Shown piece by piece: positions 27,149-35,215 of a DNA stretch of 64,000 nucleotides. The number at the start of each line of letters is the position of its first letter. Position 1 is the stretch's first letter. The position numbers were made by a program, and so were the translations under genes. Location: assembly GCF_937863835.1 (NCBI RefSeq), contig NZ_CALMHT010000181.1, positions 1-64,000 of the forward strand. The letters are read 5' to 3'. The notes below the pieces were generated by a model, which saw only the letters and a list, made by a program, of their open reading frames with translations, made no database searches and had not been told where the DNA came from. The stretch is from an uncultured Prevotella sp. (GTDB lineage: Bacteria > Bacteroidota > Bacteroidia > Bacteroidales > Bacteroidaceae).

Positions 27149-27602
27149 TTGGCACTGTTATTTTGTATGGTGGTTGATCGGCAATGTGCAGAACACTGTC
27201 TTTGTTGTTTTTTAAAATCTCAAGAACATGACTCTCGCGACATCTTTCCGTAAGTTGACTGGAACTAGACAATGCTTTGTATTTCGCATCCTTTAATTCC
27301 CCTTCCAGCTTGTCTATTTCTATCAGATCTTGTTGACAACTGTATCTGCTTGATATATATATTATAGTAATGAAAACGATAAGTACAATCAACCAAATCT
27401 GACTTCTTATCATTTGCGCAGTAAGAAAATCACCTCCAATTATTTTTCGCAGAGATATATTGGTCGGAGATGAAACTTCATCTTCTCTGGCTCTCTCTTT
27501 AATAACAGCTTTGATGGCATCGGCCTCTTTTTCTTCCAATGCTTTCTGCTTCTCTTCTGTTATCGGCACTTCTGTTTCTATTTCATTTATTTCTTCGGTC
27601 AT
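27141..27602 (-). CDS. ftsL: FtsL-like cell division protein
   Basis: A 153-residue bitopic protein. A charged cytoplasmic tail of about 80 residues precedes one membrane helix (IWLIVLIVFITIIYISS, about residues 87-103), followed by a short periplasmic coiled coil (LIEIDKLEGELKDAKYKALS). This is the topology of FtsL/DivIC proteins, and its place between rsmH and ftsI is the standard ftsL position. It would bridge FtsQ and FtsW/FtsI. It overlaps rsmH by four bases and ftsI by eight. The long acidic N-terminal tail is the main difference from the E. coli protein. Confidence 0.85.
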   Translation of the reverse strand: MTEEINEIETEVPITEEKQKALEEKEADAIKAVIKERAREDEVSSPTNISLRKIIGGDFLTAQMIRSQIWLIVLIVFITIIYISSRYSCQQDLIEIDKLEGELKDAKYKALSSSSQLTERCRESHVLEILKNNKDSVLHIADQPPYKITVPNE

Positions 27603-28519
27603 TTTCTTTCTGCTATTCTTAATTTTGCACTTCTGCTACGCGGATTTTTTGCCAACTCTTCTTCACCGGGCATTATTACTTTATTATTAATCAGATTATA
27701 AGGGGTCTCTGCTTTTCCAAAAAAGTCTTTAACGATTTTTCCTTCGATGTTCCCTGATTTCATTATGTTTTTTACCATTCTGTCTTCTAGACTATGGTAT
27801 GTTATGACAACCAGTCTTCCGCCGGGCCTTAATAATTCAGTCGCACTATAAAGCATGTCTTTTAGCGCTCTCATTTCATGATTGACCTCTATGCGAAGCG
27901 CCTGAAACATTTTTGCCATTTCTTTTTTTTCTCGTTCGCGAATAAAAAGCTTTTCCGTGATACCAAGAAAATCTTGTGTCGTTTCAATCGGTTTATTTGC
28001 CCGAGCCTTGATGATAGAGGCTGCAATCTTGCGCGAATTTTTCAGTTCGCCATAAAGATAAAACATATCGGCTAGTTGTTCTTCTTCGTATGTGTTAAGT
28101 ATATCAGCAGCTGTTTGTCCTGCCCTTTTGTTCATGCGCATATCCAATACTGAGTCAAAACGAAACGAGAACCCGCGAGCTTCGTCATCGAAATGATGAC
28201 TTGAAACTCCTAAGTCGGCCAATAACCCATCAATATGTTCGACCTCATAATATCTCATCCAATTCTTCAGGTATCTGAAGTTGCTTCTTACGAATGTGAA
28301 TTTGTCGTCATGCATAATATTTGCCTCGGCATCGGAATCTTGGTCAAAACCATATAAATGATCTTTCTCGTTCAACCTACTTAGAATTTCACGACTATGT
28401 CCGCCACCACCAAATGTAACATCAACGAATACACCCCCAGACTGAATGTTCAGCCCGTTAATGCTTTCGTCTAATAATACCGGCACGTGATATGTTGGTG
28501 CTTTCCCTAAGATTTGCAT
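27599..28519 (-). CDS. rsmH: 16S rRNA (cytosine-N4) methyltransferase RsmH
   Basis: A 306-residue SAM-dependent enzyme that methylates C1402 in the decoding site. The start at 28519 (MQILGKAPTYHVPVLLDES) fits the family length; the longer frame contains a -7 box (CAAAGGTA on the + strand, 28549-28556). The SAM loop is VDVTFGGGGHSREIL. Other motifs are LLADLGVSSHHFDDEARGFS, LDMRMNKRAGQTAADILN and VITYHSLEDRMVKN. It is the first gene of the division cluster here. No mraZ lies upstream, where many bacteria carry it. Confidence 0.95.
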   Translation of the reverse strand: MQILGKAPTYHVPVLLDESINGLNIQSGGVFVDVTFGGGGHSREILSRLNEKDHLYGFDQDSDAEANIMHDDKFTFVRSNFRYLKNWMRYYEVEHIDGLLADLGVSSHHFDDEARGFSFRFDSVLDMRMNKRAGQTAADILNTYEEEQLADMFYLYGELKNSRKIAASIIKARANKPIETTQDFLGITEKLFIREREKKEMAKMFQALRIEVNHEMRALKDMLYSATELLRPGGRLVVITYHSLEDRMVKNIMKSGNIEGKIVKDFFGKAETPYNLINNKVIMPGEEELAKNPRSRSAKLRIAERK

Positions 28520-28835
28520 ACGTACATCTTTAATAAAGAATTCGGGTTCAAAGGTACATAAAAATCCTTGAATTAATTCACAATCAACCACATTTTTTTG
28601 TAATTAATAAAGTATTTGTTCCTGCCACGATCTTATCCATTATAAATGAGGACATTTGCGTTTACTCGATTGTTGGCGCCATAGAATTTGTTTCTGTTAG
28701 CTAAGAAAGGTAACAAATACGACTTAAATATTTATTTATTGTGACAAAATAATTGTTTTTGAGCATTTTTTCGACAAAATAGTATTTATTTTAAAAGATT
28801 TCTGCTATTTTTGCAAATTGTTAGTATAATAGAGA
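28520..28835. other. Divergent intergenic region between rsmH and glsA
   Basis: A gene-free AT-rich stretch of 316 bases. It holds a minus-strand -7 box for rsmH (CAAAGGTA, 28549-28556) and a plus-strand box TATTTTTG at 28806-28813 ahead of glsA. The middle (about 28600-28740) shows no reading frame, strong stem or RNA motif that I recognise. Confidence 0.6.
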
Positions 28836-29663
28836 ATGGCCGAAATAACAGAGAAAACAATAGACGTCAGTAAAATACTGAATACAAAGATGGGCACAAA
28901 GGCAAAGTTTGTGCCAAATTTTGTAATCGGTTGGCTTAAACATATTGTTCATCAAGACGAGGTTAATGCCTATTTGTGGAAGAGCCGTAACGAGAAAGGT
29001 ACAGAGTGGTTAGAGGAATGTGTGGAATATCTTGATATGAATATAACCATAGAAGGTTCTGAGAATTTACCAGACAAAAATGATGGGAAATTATACACAT
29101 TTGTTAGTAACCATCCTTTAGGAGGTGCTGATGGTGTAGCACTTGGTGCTATCATTGGTCGCCATTATGACGGTCGTTTTAGATATTTGGTGAATGACCT
29201 GCTGATGAATCTCCCGGGACTCGCTCCTGTTTCTATCCCGATTAACAAGACTGGTAAGCAGGGACGTGATTTCCCAGCAATGGTTGAGGCCGGTTTCCAT
29301 AGCGACAACCACATGCTTATGTTTCCCGCAGGCCTTTGTTCCCGCCGTATAAATGGAGTGATACATGATCTACCGTGGAAGAAGACATTCATATCCAAAA
29401 GTGTAGAAAACCATCGTGATGTAATACCAATACACTTTAGCGGACATAATTCGAATTTTTTCTACCGCCTTGCAAATATATGTTCTAAATTACATATTAA
29501 GTTCAATATTGCAATGCTTTTCTTGGTAGATGAAATGTATAAAAATACCCATAAAAATTTTAGAGTTGCCATAGGTAAACCCATACCTTGGCAAACATTT
29601 GATAATACAAAAACGCCGATGGAATGGGCAAAATTTGTCCAGGATGAGGCGTATAAGCTTTAA
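28836..29663 (+). CDS. glsA: Glycine-lipid O-acyltransferase (GlsA-like, PlsC superfamily)
   Basis: A 275-residue acyltransferase. The active-site motif is SNHPLGGADGVAL (His and Asp separated by five residues), followed by PVSIPINKTGKQGRDFP, LMFPAGLCSRRINGVIHD (the glycerolipid acyltransferase FPAG region) and VIPIHFSGHNS. In Bacteroides thetaiotaomicron a protein of this type adds the second acyl chain in glycine-lipid synthesis, next to the N-acyltransferase GlsB. The same adjacency is found here: the next gene starts 27 bases later. No transmembrane helix is evident, so it is probably a peripheral membrane enzyme. The assignment depends on the neighbour and my memory of the pair. Confidence 0.8.
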   Translation: MAEITEKTIDVSKILNTKMGTKAKFVPNFVIGWLKHIVHQDEVNAYLWKSRNEKGTEWLEECVEYLDMNITIEGSENLPDKNDGKLYTFVSNHPLGGADGVALGAIIGRHYDGRFRYLVNDLLMNLPGLAPVSIPINKTGKQGRDFPAMVEAGFHSDNHMLMFPAGLCSRRINGVIHDLPWKKTFISKSVENHRDVIPIHFSGHNSNFFYRLANICSKLHIKFNIAMLFLVDEMYKNTHKNFRVAIGKPIPWQTFDNTKTPMEWAKFVQDEAYKL

Positions 29664-29690
29664 CTAATCGAACTTAAAAACAACACCATA

Positions 29691-30680
29691 ATGGAAGAAG
29701 AGATAATCCAGCCGATAGACAAGGAAGTTCTTAAAAGAGAATTAACCTCAGAGCGACAATTGCGTATGACCAATAAGAGTCATAATGAGATTTATATAAT
29801 TACTGCTCATGAGGCTCCCAATGTAATGAAAGAGATAGGTCGTCTACGCGAAATAGCATTTCGTTCAGCAGGTGGTGGCACTGGTAAATCCATGGACATT
29901 GATGAATTTGATACGATGGACAATTGTTACAAGCAATTGATTGTATGGAATCCTGAAGAAGAAGAAATAATAGGAGGCTACAGATATCTTTTGGGCACAG
30001 ATGTTGATGTTGATGCCAACGGACAGCCCATATTGGCCACAAGTCACATGTTCCATTTTTCAGATAAATTTATGAAGGAATATATGCCACAGACTATCGA
30101 GTTGGGGCGTTCTTTCGTGTCTGTCGATTATCAGAGCACGCGCCGTGGAGCTAAAAGTTTGTTTGCTCTTGATAATTTGTGGGACGGTTTGGGTGCGCTG
30201 ACGGTTATTATGCCTAATGCTAAATATTTCTTTGGCAAGATGACGATGTATCCTTCTTATGTGCGAAGAGGTAGAGATATGATTCTTTATTTCCTCAAAA
30301 AACATTTTGATGATAAAGACCGTCTGATTATACCGATGAAACCGTTGGTTATTGAAACGGATGAGGCGGAATTGAAGATGTTGTTTTCTGAAAAATCGTT
30401 TAAAGACGATTACAAAATATTGAATCGTGAAATACGTAAATTAGGTTATAATATACCACCTCTTGTTAATGCTTATATGGGTCTGAGTCCTACAATGAAG
30501 ATGTTCGGCACCGCCATCAATTATGGTTTTGGTGATGTGGAAGAGACAGGTATACTAATTGCAGTAGATGAAATATTGGAGGAAAAACGAATACGTCATA
30601 TCGATTCTTTCATAAAAGCCCATCCAGAAGCTCTTCAAATAACTTCCGGTGCAAATAATGTAATCTACAAAGAGAAATAA
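29691..30680 (+). CDS. glsB: Glycine-lipid N-acyltransferase (GlsB-like, OlsB/hemolysin family)
   Basis: A 329-residue protein of the GNAT-fold OlsB group, which acylates the amino group of an amino acid from acyl-ACP. Typical pieces are IGRLREIAFRSAGGGTGKSMD, QLIVWNPEEEEIIGGYRYL and ELGRSFVSVDYQSTRRG, then FGKMTMYPSYVRRGRDMI. In Bacteroides the homologue makes N-acyl-glycine, the precursor of glycine and seryl-glycine lipids. It follows glsA on the same strand. It is convergent with dgt, with only three bases between stops. Confidence 0.82.
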   Translation: MEEEIIQPIDKEVLKRELTSERQLRMTNKSHNEIYIITAHEAPNVMKEIGRLREIAFRSAGGGTGKSMDIDEFDTMDNCYKQLIVWNPEEEEIIGGYRYLLGTDVDVDANGQPILATSHMFHFSDKFMKEYMPQTIELGRSFVSVDYQSTRRGAKSLFALDNLWDGLGALTVIMPNAKYFFGKMTMYPSYVRRGRDMILYFLKKHFDDKDRLIIPMKPLVIETDEAELKMLFSEKSFKDDYKILNREIRKLGYNIPPLVNAYMGLSPTMKMFGTAINYGFGDVEETGILIAVDEILEEKRIRHIDSFIKAHPEALQITSGANNVIYKEK

Positions 30681-30683
30681 TTG

Positions 30684-32024
30684 TTATACAATCGGAAGAC
30701 TGATTCCGTTTATTTTCTGATATATATCCAGAGCATATACATCTGTCATACCACTAATATAGTCTATGACAGCCATAATGCGAGTTTCTAGATCATCCGA
30801 ATCGATATCGTATTGACTGCTAACACGATTGATCAACTGTTTGGAGTAGAAACGGTCGGGATATGCAACAGCTTCTATCATCTGATTCATCAATGTTTCC
30901 ATAATCTTGTATCCAGAGAGTTCTATATCAAGTACGGGCTTGCTTCTGTATATCTTCTTAAAGGATAATTCAGAGCAATGTTTGTATGCGTTGCGCTGTA
31001 AATCGGAAATGTGATCAATAAGAGATCCTTCGAATCTTCCTTGTAGAATTTCTTCTTCATTGTTTATGAATGCTTTAACGCATTCGTTTTCCAACTTGCC
31101 GATAACACATGCACGCATATATACTACCTTCTCATTGTCGTCTGTTAATCCTTCTTCTGCGATTCTGGACTTTATTCCTTTTTTAGTATCTTCATCGAAG
31201 AATCCCAACAAGAGTCTTTCGGTTTCGCTGAAAGATAGAATTTTCAATTTGTTCGCATCTTCTATGTCCATAATCTCATAACAGATATCATCAGCAGCTT
31301 CTACAAGATACACGAGTGGATGACGAACATATTTTAGAGGTTCACCTTCACTCGATTTGCAAATAATCCCCAATTCATCGGCTATTTTCCTATAAATATC
31401 CGTTTCGCTTTGGAAAAAACCGAATTTTCCATGGTCACCCGCCAGTGATGATGCAAAAGGATATTTTACTATTGAAGCAAGTGTGGTATATGTCATGGCA
31501 AAGCCACCTGCCCTTCTGCCTTTAAAACGGTGCGTCAGAATCCTGAAAGCGTTCGCGTTACCTTCAAAATGAGTTATGTCATCCCAAAACATTTTATCGA
31601 GTTTCGGCTTTAGGAAAGAACCATTACCCTCTGAAAAGAAAGTTTGTATGGCTCTTTCTCCGGAATGCCCAAAAGGAGGATTCCCTAGATCGTGAGCGAG
31701 ACATGCGGCTGAAACGATAGAACCTATTTCCGATATATGGGTAGATCGCAATTCGGGATGACGTGAAATAATTTGTTGCGAAGCATCTGATCCCAAAGAC
31801 ATGCCGACACTTGCTACTTCCAAACTATGCGTAAGACGATTGTGAACGAAAATACTTCCCGGTAAAGGGAATACTTGGGTCTTGTTCTGCAAACGGCGAA
31901 ATGGAGCCGAGAAAATGAGACGGTCATAGTCGCGTCTGAATTCGGTGCGGTCATCGTGCTTTTCCAGATGTCGGTGCTCTTGTCCGAGTCTTTTATTAGA
32001 AATTAAACTTTCCCAATTCATCAT
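30684..32024 (-). CDS. dgt: Deoxyguanosinetriphosphate triphosphohydrolase-like protein
   Basis: A 446-residue HD-domain dNTPase that splits dNTPs, usually dGTP, to nucleoside and triphosphate. Metal ligands appear in VHNRLTHSLEVASVG (first His) and CLAHDLGNPPFGHSGE (His-Asp). The start region GQEHRHLEKHDDRTEFRRDYDR matches the family. A later PLVYLVEAADDICYEIMD carries the last Asp of the HD site. A minus-strand TATATTTG (32032-32039) ends seven bases before the first ATG, so the mRNA may be leaderless. It is divergent from dut, another nucleotide-pool enzyme. Confidence 0.92.
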   Translation of the reverse strand: MMNWESLISNKRLGQEHRHLEKHDDRTEFRRDYDRLIFSAPFRRLQNKTQVFPLPGSIFVHNRLTHSLEVASVGMSLGSDASQQIISRHPELRSTHISEIGSIVSAACLAHDLGNPPFGHSGERAIQTFFSEGNGSFLKPKLDKMFWDDITHFEGNANAFRILTHRFKGRRAGGFAMTYTTLASIVKYPFASSLAGDHGKFGFFQSETDIYRKIADELGIICKSSEGEPLKYVRHPLVYLVEAADDICYEIMDIEDANKLKILSFSETERLLLGFFDEDTKKGIKSRIAEEGLTDDNEKVVYMRACVIGKLENECVKAFINNEEEILQGRFEGSLIDHISDLQRNAYKHCSELSFKKIYRSKPVLDIELSGYKIMETLMNQMIEAVAYPDRFYSKQLINRVSSQYDIDSDDLETRIMAVIDYISGMTDVYALDIYQKINGISLPIV

Positions 32025-32137
32025 AATGACGCAAATATACGGCTATTTTTGTTATTTTCTTACTTTTTAAACTGAAAAATTCATATTTGTGGATATATTT
32101 TTTTATTTTTGCAACTAAAATATTAAAATGGATTTAT

Positions 32138-32575
32138 ATGATTAAAATAAAAGTTGTAAACACTGGACATCAGCAGTTACCTGCTTATGCCACTCTGCAG
32201 AGCGCAGGTATGGATTTGCGCGCCAATCTAGACGCACCGGTCATGTTGAAGCCAATGGAACGTCAACTCGTTCCGACTGGACTACATATAGCCTTGCCGG
32301 TAGGATTTGAAGCACAGATACGCCCTAGAAGCGGGTTGGCTCTAAAACACGGTATTACTGTATTGAATACGCCTGGTACAATTGACGCCGACTATCGTGG
32401 CGAAGTGATGGTACTTCTTATCAATTTTTCACAAGAAGACTTTGTAATTAATGACGGTGAGAGAATAGCTCAAATGATAATCGCAAGACATGAGACAGGT
32501 GAATTTGTTGAGGTGGATGAGCTCGACGAAACAGAACGTGGTGAAGGCGGTTATGGTCATACGGGCGTAAAATAA
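32138..32575 (+). CDS. dut: dUTP diphosphatase
   Basis: A 145-residue trimeric dUTPase that prevents uracil entry into DNA and supplies dUMP. The start at 32138 ([10 protein letters not shown]) fits the family; upstream frame extends into the promoter (-7 box TATTTTTG, 32104-32111). All five family motifs are visible: [39 protein letters not shown] and [11 protein letters not shown]. It heads a run of four closely spaced plus-strand genes, the next starting seven bases after its stop. Confidence 0.96.
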   Translation: MIKIKVVNTGHQQLPAYATLQSAGMDLRANLDAPVMLKPMERQLVPTGLHIALPVGFEAQIRPRSGLALKHGITVLNTPGTIDADYRGEVMVLLINFSQEDFVINDGERIAQMIIARHETGEFVEVDELDETERGEGGYGHTGVK

Positions 32576-32582
32576 GAACATA

Positions 32583-34370
32583 ATGAAGATTGTCTGCAAT
32601 ATATTTTTTTGCTTTGCGGCAGCGACATTATTAGTTGCACAGATGTCTTGCTCTACTTCAAAATCCGGGCAGAATAGAATTCCTGTGTATGCTAATCAAC
32701 TGGGCGCAAAGTCAGCGGATAATCTTAGTGATAATGATCGTCAACGTTTCAATTATTTCTTTTTGGAATCAGAGAACCAAGAGCAAAAGGGTAATCTGGC
32801 TGGGGCTTTCGATCTCCTTACCCATTGTCTTGATATAGATTCTACAGCCCCCGAAGTATATTACAAGCAGGCTCAATATTATGCACAGCTGAAGAAAGAC
32901 TCTTTGGCAATGCTATGTTTCGAAAGGGCTACAGCCGGTGATCCTTCCAACAGTACATATAATGAAGTTCTCGCTCAGTATTATACCCACATGGCACAAT
33001 ACGACAAAGCGATTGCAGCATACGAACAATTATATGCTAACAATCATTACCGGTCGGATGTATTGGAAATCCTATTGCAGTTGTACAGTCAGAAAAACGA
33101 TTACCAAAATGTAATTAATACATTAAATAGACTGGAAATAGAGCAAGGTAGCAGTGAAAAATTGTCTATGGCGAAAGTGCAAGTCTATTCTAGTGAAGGA
33201 AAGAAGAAAGAAGCATACAAGGAAATCGTAAAATTATCCGAGTCACATCCCAACGATTTGAACTATCGAGTATTATTGGGTGACTGGCAAATGGAGAACA
33301 ATATGGAAAAAGAGGGCCTTGCCACTTATGATAAAGTTTTAAAGCAAGAGCCGGATAACACGTTGGCACAGATGTCAATGCTTTCTTATTATAAAAGCAA
33401 GAGTCTTGATTCTCTTGCTGATAAACAGTTGAAGAAATTACTGACAGACAAGCAAGTTGATTTAGGTGACAAACTGGACCTGATGAAGCAGGTCGTTGCA
33501 GAGAGTGAGCAAAATGGCGGTGATAGTACCAGTGTCCTGAATCTGTTTAAGGATGTCCTGAAAGATCAGAAAGATGATGCTGATATGTATATCTTATGCG
33601 GAGCGTACATGAATGCTAAAAAGATGCCACATGATACAATCGCTGTGATGCTGAATAAGGTACTTGATATAGCACCTGATAATGCGGCTGCACGGCTTCA
33701 ACTTATACAATACGCCTGGGAAAAGAAAGATTATAATCAAGCAATCGTTTTATGCAAACCTGCTATCGAATATAATCCGGATGAAATGGCTTTTTTCTAT
33801 TATTTAGGTATGGCTTATTATCTAAATAATAACCTCGATGATGCGTTAAATACGTTCCGCAAGGGTACAGGTGTCATTAATGCACAAAGCGACCCTTCAT
33901 TGGTCTCCGATTATTACGGGCTGATGGGAGATATCCTTCATACCAAAGGAGAAGAAGCATCCGCTTTCGCAGCATACGATTCTTGTTTACAATGGAAAGA
34001 TAATAATGTACCATGTCTTAACAACTATGCTTATTACCTCAGTGAAAAAGGCAAAAATTTGGATAAGGCAGAACAGATGAGTTATAAGACCATTAAGGCA
34101 GAGCCTAAGAATAGCACATATCTTGATACTTATGCATGGATTCTGTTTATGGAGAAACGTTATGCAGAAGCCAAGATATATATAGACCAAGCCGTACTGA
34201 ATGACACACTGAAGAGTAGCGTGATTCTGGAGCATGCAGGAGACATATATGCAAGAAATAATGACATCAGTCAGGCTCTCGTATATTGGCATGAATCAGC
34301 AAAGACTGCTGATACGTCTAATAAATTATTATTCCGTAAAATCAAACTAAAAAAATATTTAGAAAAATGA
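32583..34370 (+). CDS. Tetratricopeptide-repeat lipoprotein
   Basis: A 595-residue exported protein, with a lipoprotein-like signal (Cys23 in AQMSC). The mature part is a long array of TPR-like helical pairs: for example LAGAFDLLTHCLDIDSTAPE (about 60-80), YDKAIAAYEQLYANNHYRSD, KEGLATYDKVLKQEPDNTLA, YNQAIVLCKPAIEYNPDEMA and a last set containing YAEAKIYIDQAVLNDTLKSS. Such proteins are scaffolds in envelope assembly. It lies between dut and DUF4292, overlapping the latter by four bases, and the EnvC-like gene follows, so a role in the cell envelope is likely. Specific partner unknown. Confidence 0.85.
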   Translation: MKIVCNIFFCFAAATLLVAQMSCSTSKSGQNRIPVYANQLGAKSADNLSDNDRQRFNYFFLESENQEQKGNLAGAFDLLTHCLDIDSTAPEVYYKQAQYYAQLKKDSLAMLCFERATAGDPSNSTYNEVLAQYYTHMAQYDKAIAAYEQLYANNHYRSDVLEILLQLYSQKNDYQNVINTLNRLEIEQGSSEKLSMAKVQVYSSEGKKKEAYKEIVKLSESHPNDLNYRVLLGDWQMENNMEKEGLATYDKVLKQEPDNTLAQMSMLSYYKSKSLDSLADKQLKKLLTDKQVDLGDKLDLMKQVVAESEQNGGDSTSVLNLFKDVLKDQKDDADMYILCGAYMNAKKMPHDTIAVMLNKVLDIAPDNAAARLQLIQYAWEKKDYNQAIVLCKPAIEYNPDEMAFFYYLGMAYYLNNNLDDALNTFRKGTGVINAQSDPSLVSDYYGLMGDILHTKGEEASAFAAYDSCLQWKDNNVPCLNNYAYYLSEKGKNLDKAEQMSYKTIKAEPKNSTYLDTYAWILFMEKRYAEAKIYIDQAVLNDTLKSSVILEHAGDIYARNNDISQALVYWHESAKTADTSNKLLFRKIKLKKYLEK

Positions 34371-35215
34371 AGCCATTATCTTTATTAAAAGTAGCCATGT
34401 TGGCTTTACCTTTGTTCCTCGTATCTTGTGGAGCAAAAAAAGCCGTTGTGAAGACCACAGCTCCTGTAACACAGGAGACAGTACAGCAGCAGAAATTTCT
34501 GCAAAAGGTTTCTGACAATGCTCTGTATTCTAAGTTCGTTACTTCTAAGGTTAAATTTCAGATAGAAGTAGGTGCTCAGAATATGACTCTTACGGGTAAT
34601 CTAAAGATGAAACGAGATGATGTAATCCGTCTTCAACTGATGATGTTCGGTTTTGTAGAGGCAGGTAGACTTGAATTTACTAAAGATTATGTGCTTATCG
34701 TCGACCGTATTAACAAGCAGTATATCAAGGCAACTTATGATCAACTGGATTTCATGCGCAATAGCGGTTTGAATTTCTATTCTCTTCAGGCTTTGTTCTG
34801 GAATGAATTATTTGAACCTGGACAGACGAAGGTTACAGATGAGTTGCTTAAAGATTTTACGACCAATTTGGTGGATAATGACATGGTCATTACGCTTTCA
34901 CGCGGAAAGATGAATTACAAATGGCTTGCCGATGCTAATAGTGGACAGCTTAATATGGCCAATATCCTTTATAAGGACAAGGTTCACGGACAGACACAGT
35001 TGAATTGGAATTATGCCGACTTTACGTCTTTTGATAAGAAAACTTTCCCTACGGATATGAAAATAGATTTCACTACTGCAGACAAAGAGGTTAAAATAGG
35101 TTTGACACTGAATTACCTGGATCACGAAAGCGAATGGGAACCAAGGACAGAAGTTTCAAGCAAATATACAGAAGTTACAGTGAGTGACATTCTAAGAAGA
35201 TTTATGGCGTTATAA
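34367..35215 (+). CDS. DUF4292 lipoprotein
   Basis: A 282-residue lipoprotein (lipobox FLVSCG, Cys21). The body looks like a LolA/LolB-type half-barrel: VKFQIEVGAQNMTLTGNLKMKRDDVIRL strand set, then FVEAGRLEFTKDYVLIVDR, INKQYIKATYDQLDF and a long second half with repeated beta strands. The DUF4292 family is common in Bacteroidota and is suspected of lipoprotein or lipid transport at the outer membrane, though this is not proven. It overlaps the TPR gene by four bases and its stop shares a base with the next start. This fixed spacing suggests translational coupling. Confidence 0.78.
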   Translation: MKPLSLLKVAMLALPLFLVSCGAKKAVVKTTAPVTQETVQQQKFLQKVSDNALYSKFVTSKVKFQIEVGAQNMTLTGNLKMKRDDVIRLQLMMFGFVEAGRLEFTKDYVLIVDRINKQYIKATYDQLDFMRNSGLNFYSLQALFWNELFEPGQTKVTDELLKDFTTNLVDNDMVITLSRGKMNYKWLADANSGQLNMANILYKDKVHGQTQLNWNYADFTSFDKKTFPTDMKIDFTTADKEVKIGLTLNYLDHESEWEPRTEVSSKYTEVTVSDILRRFMAL

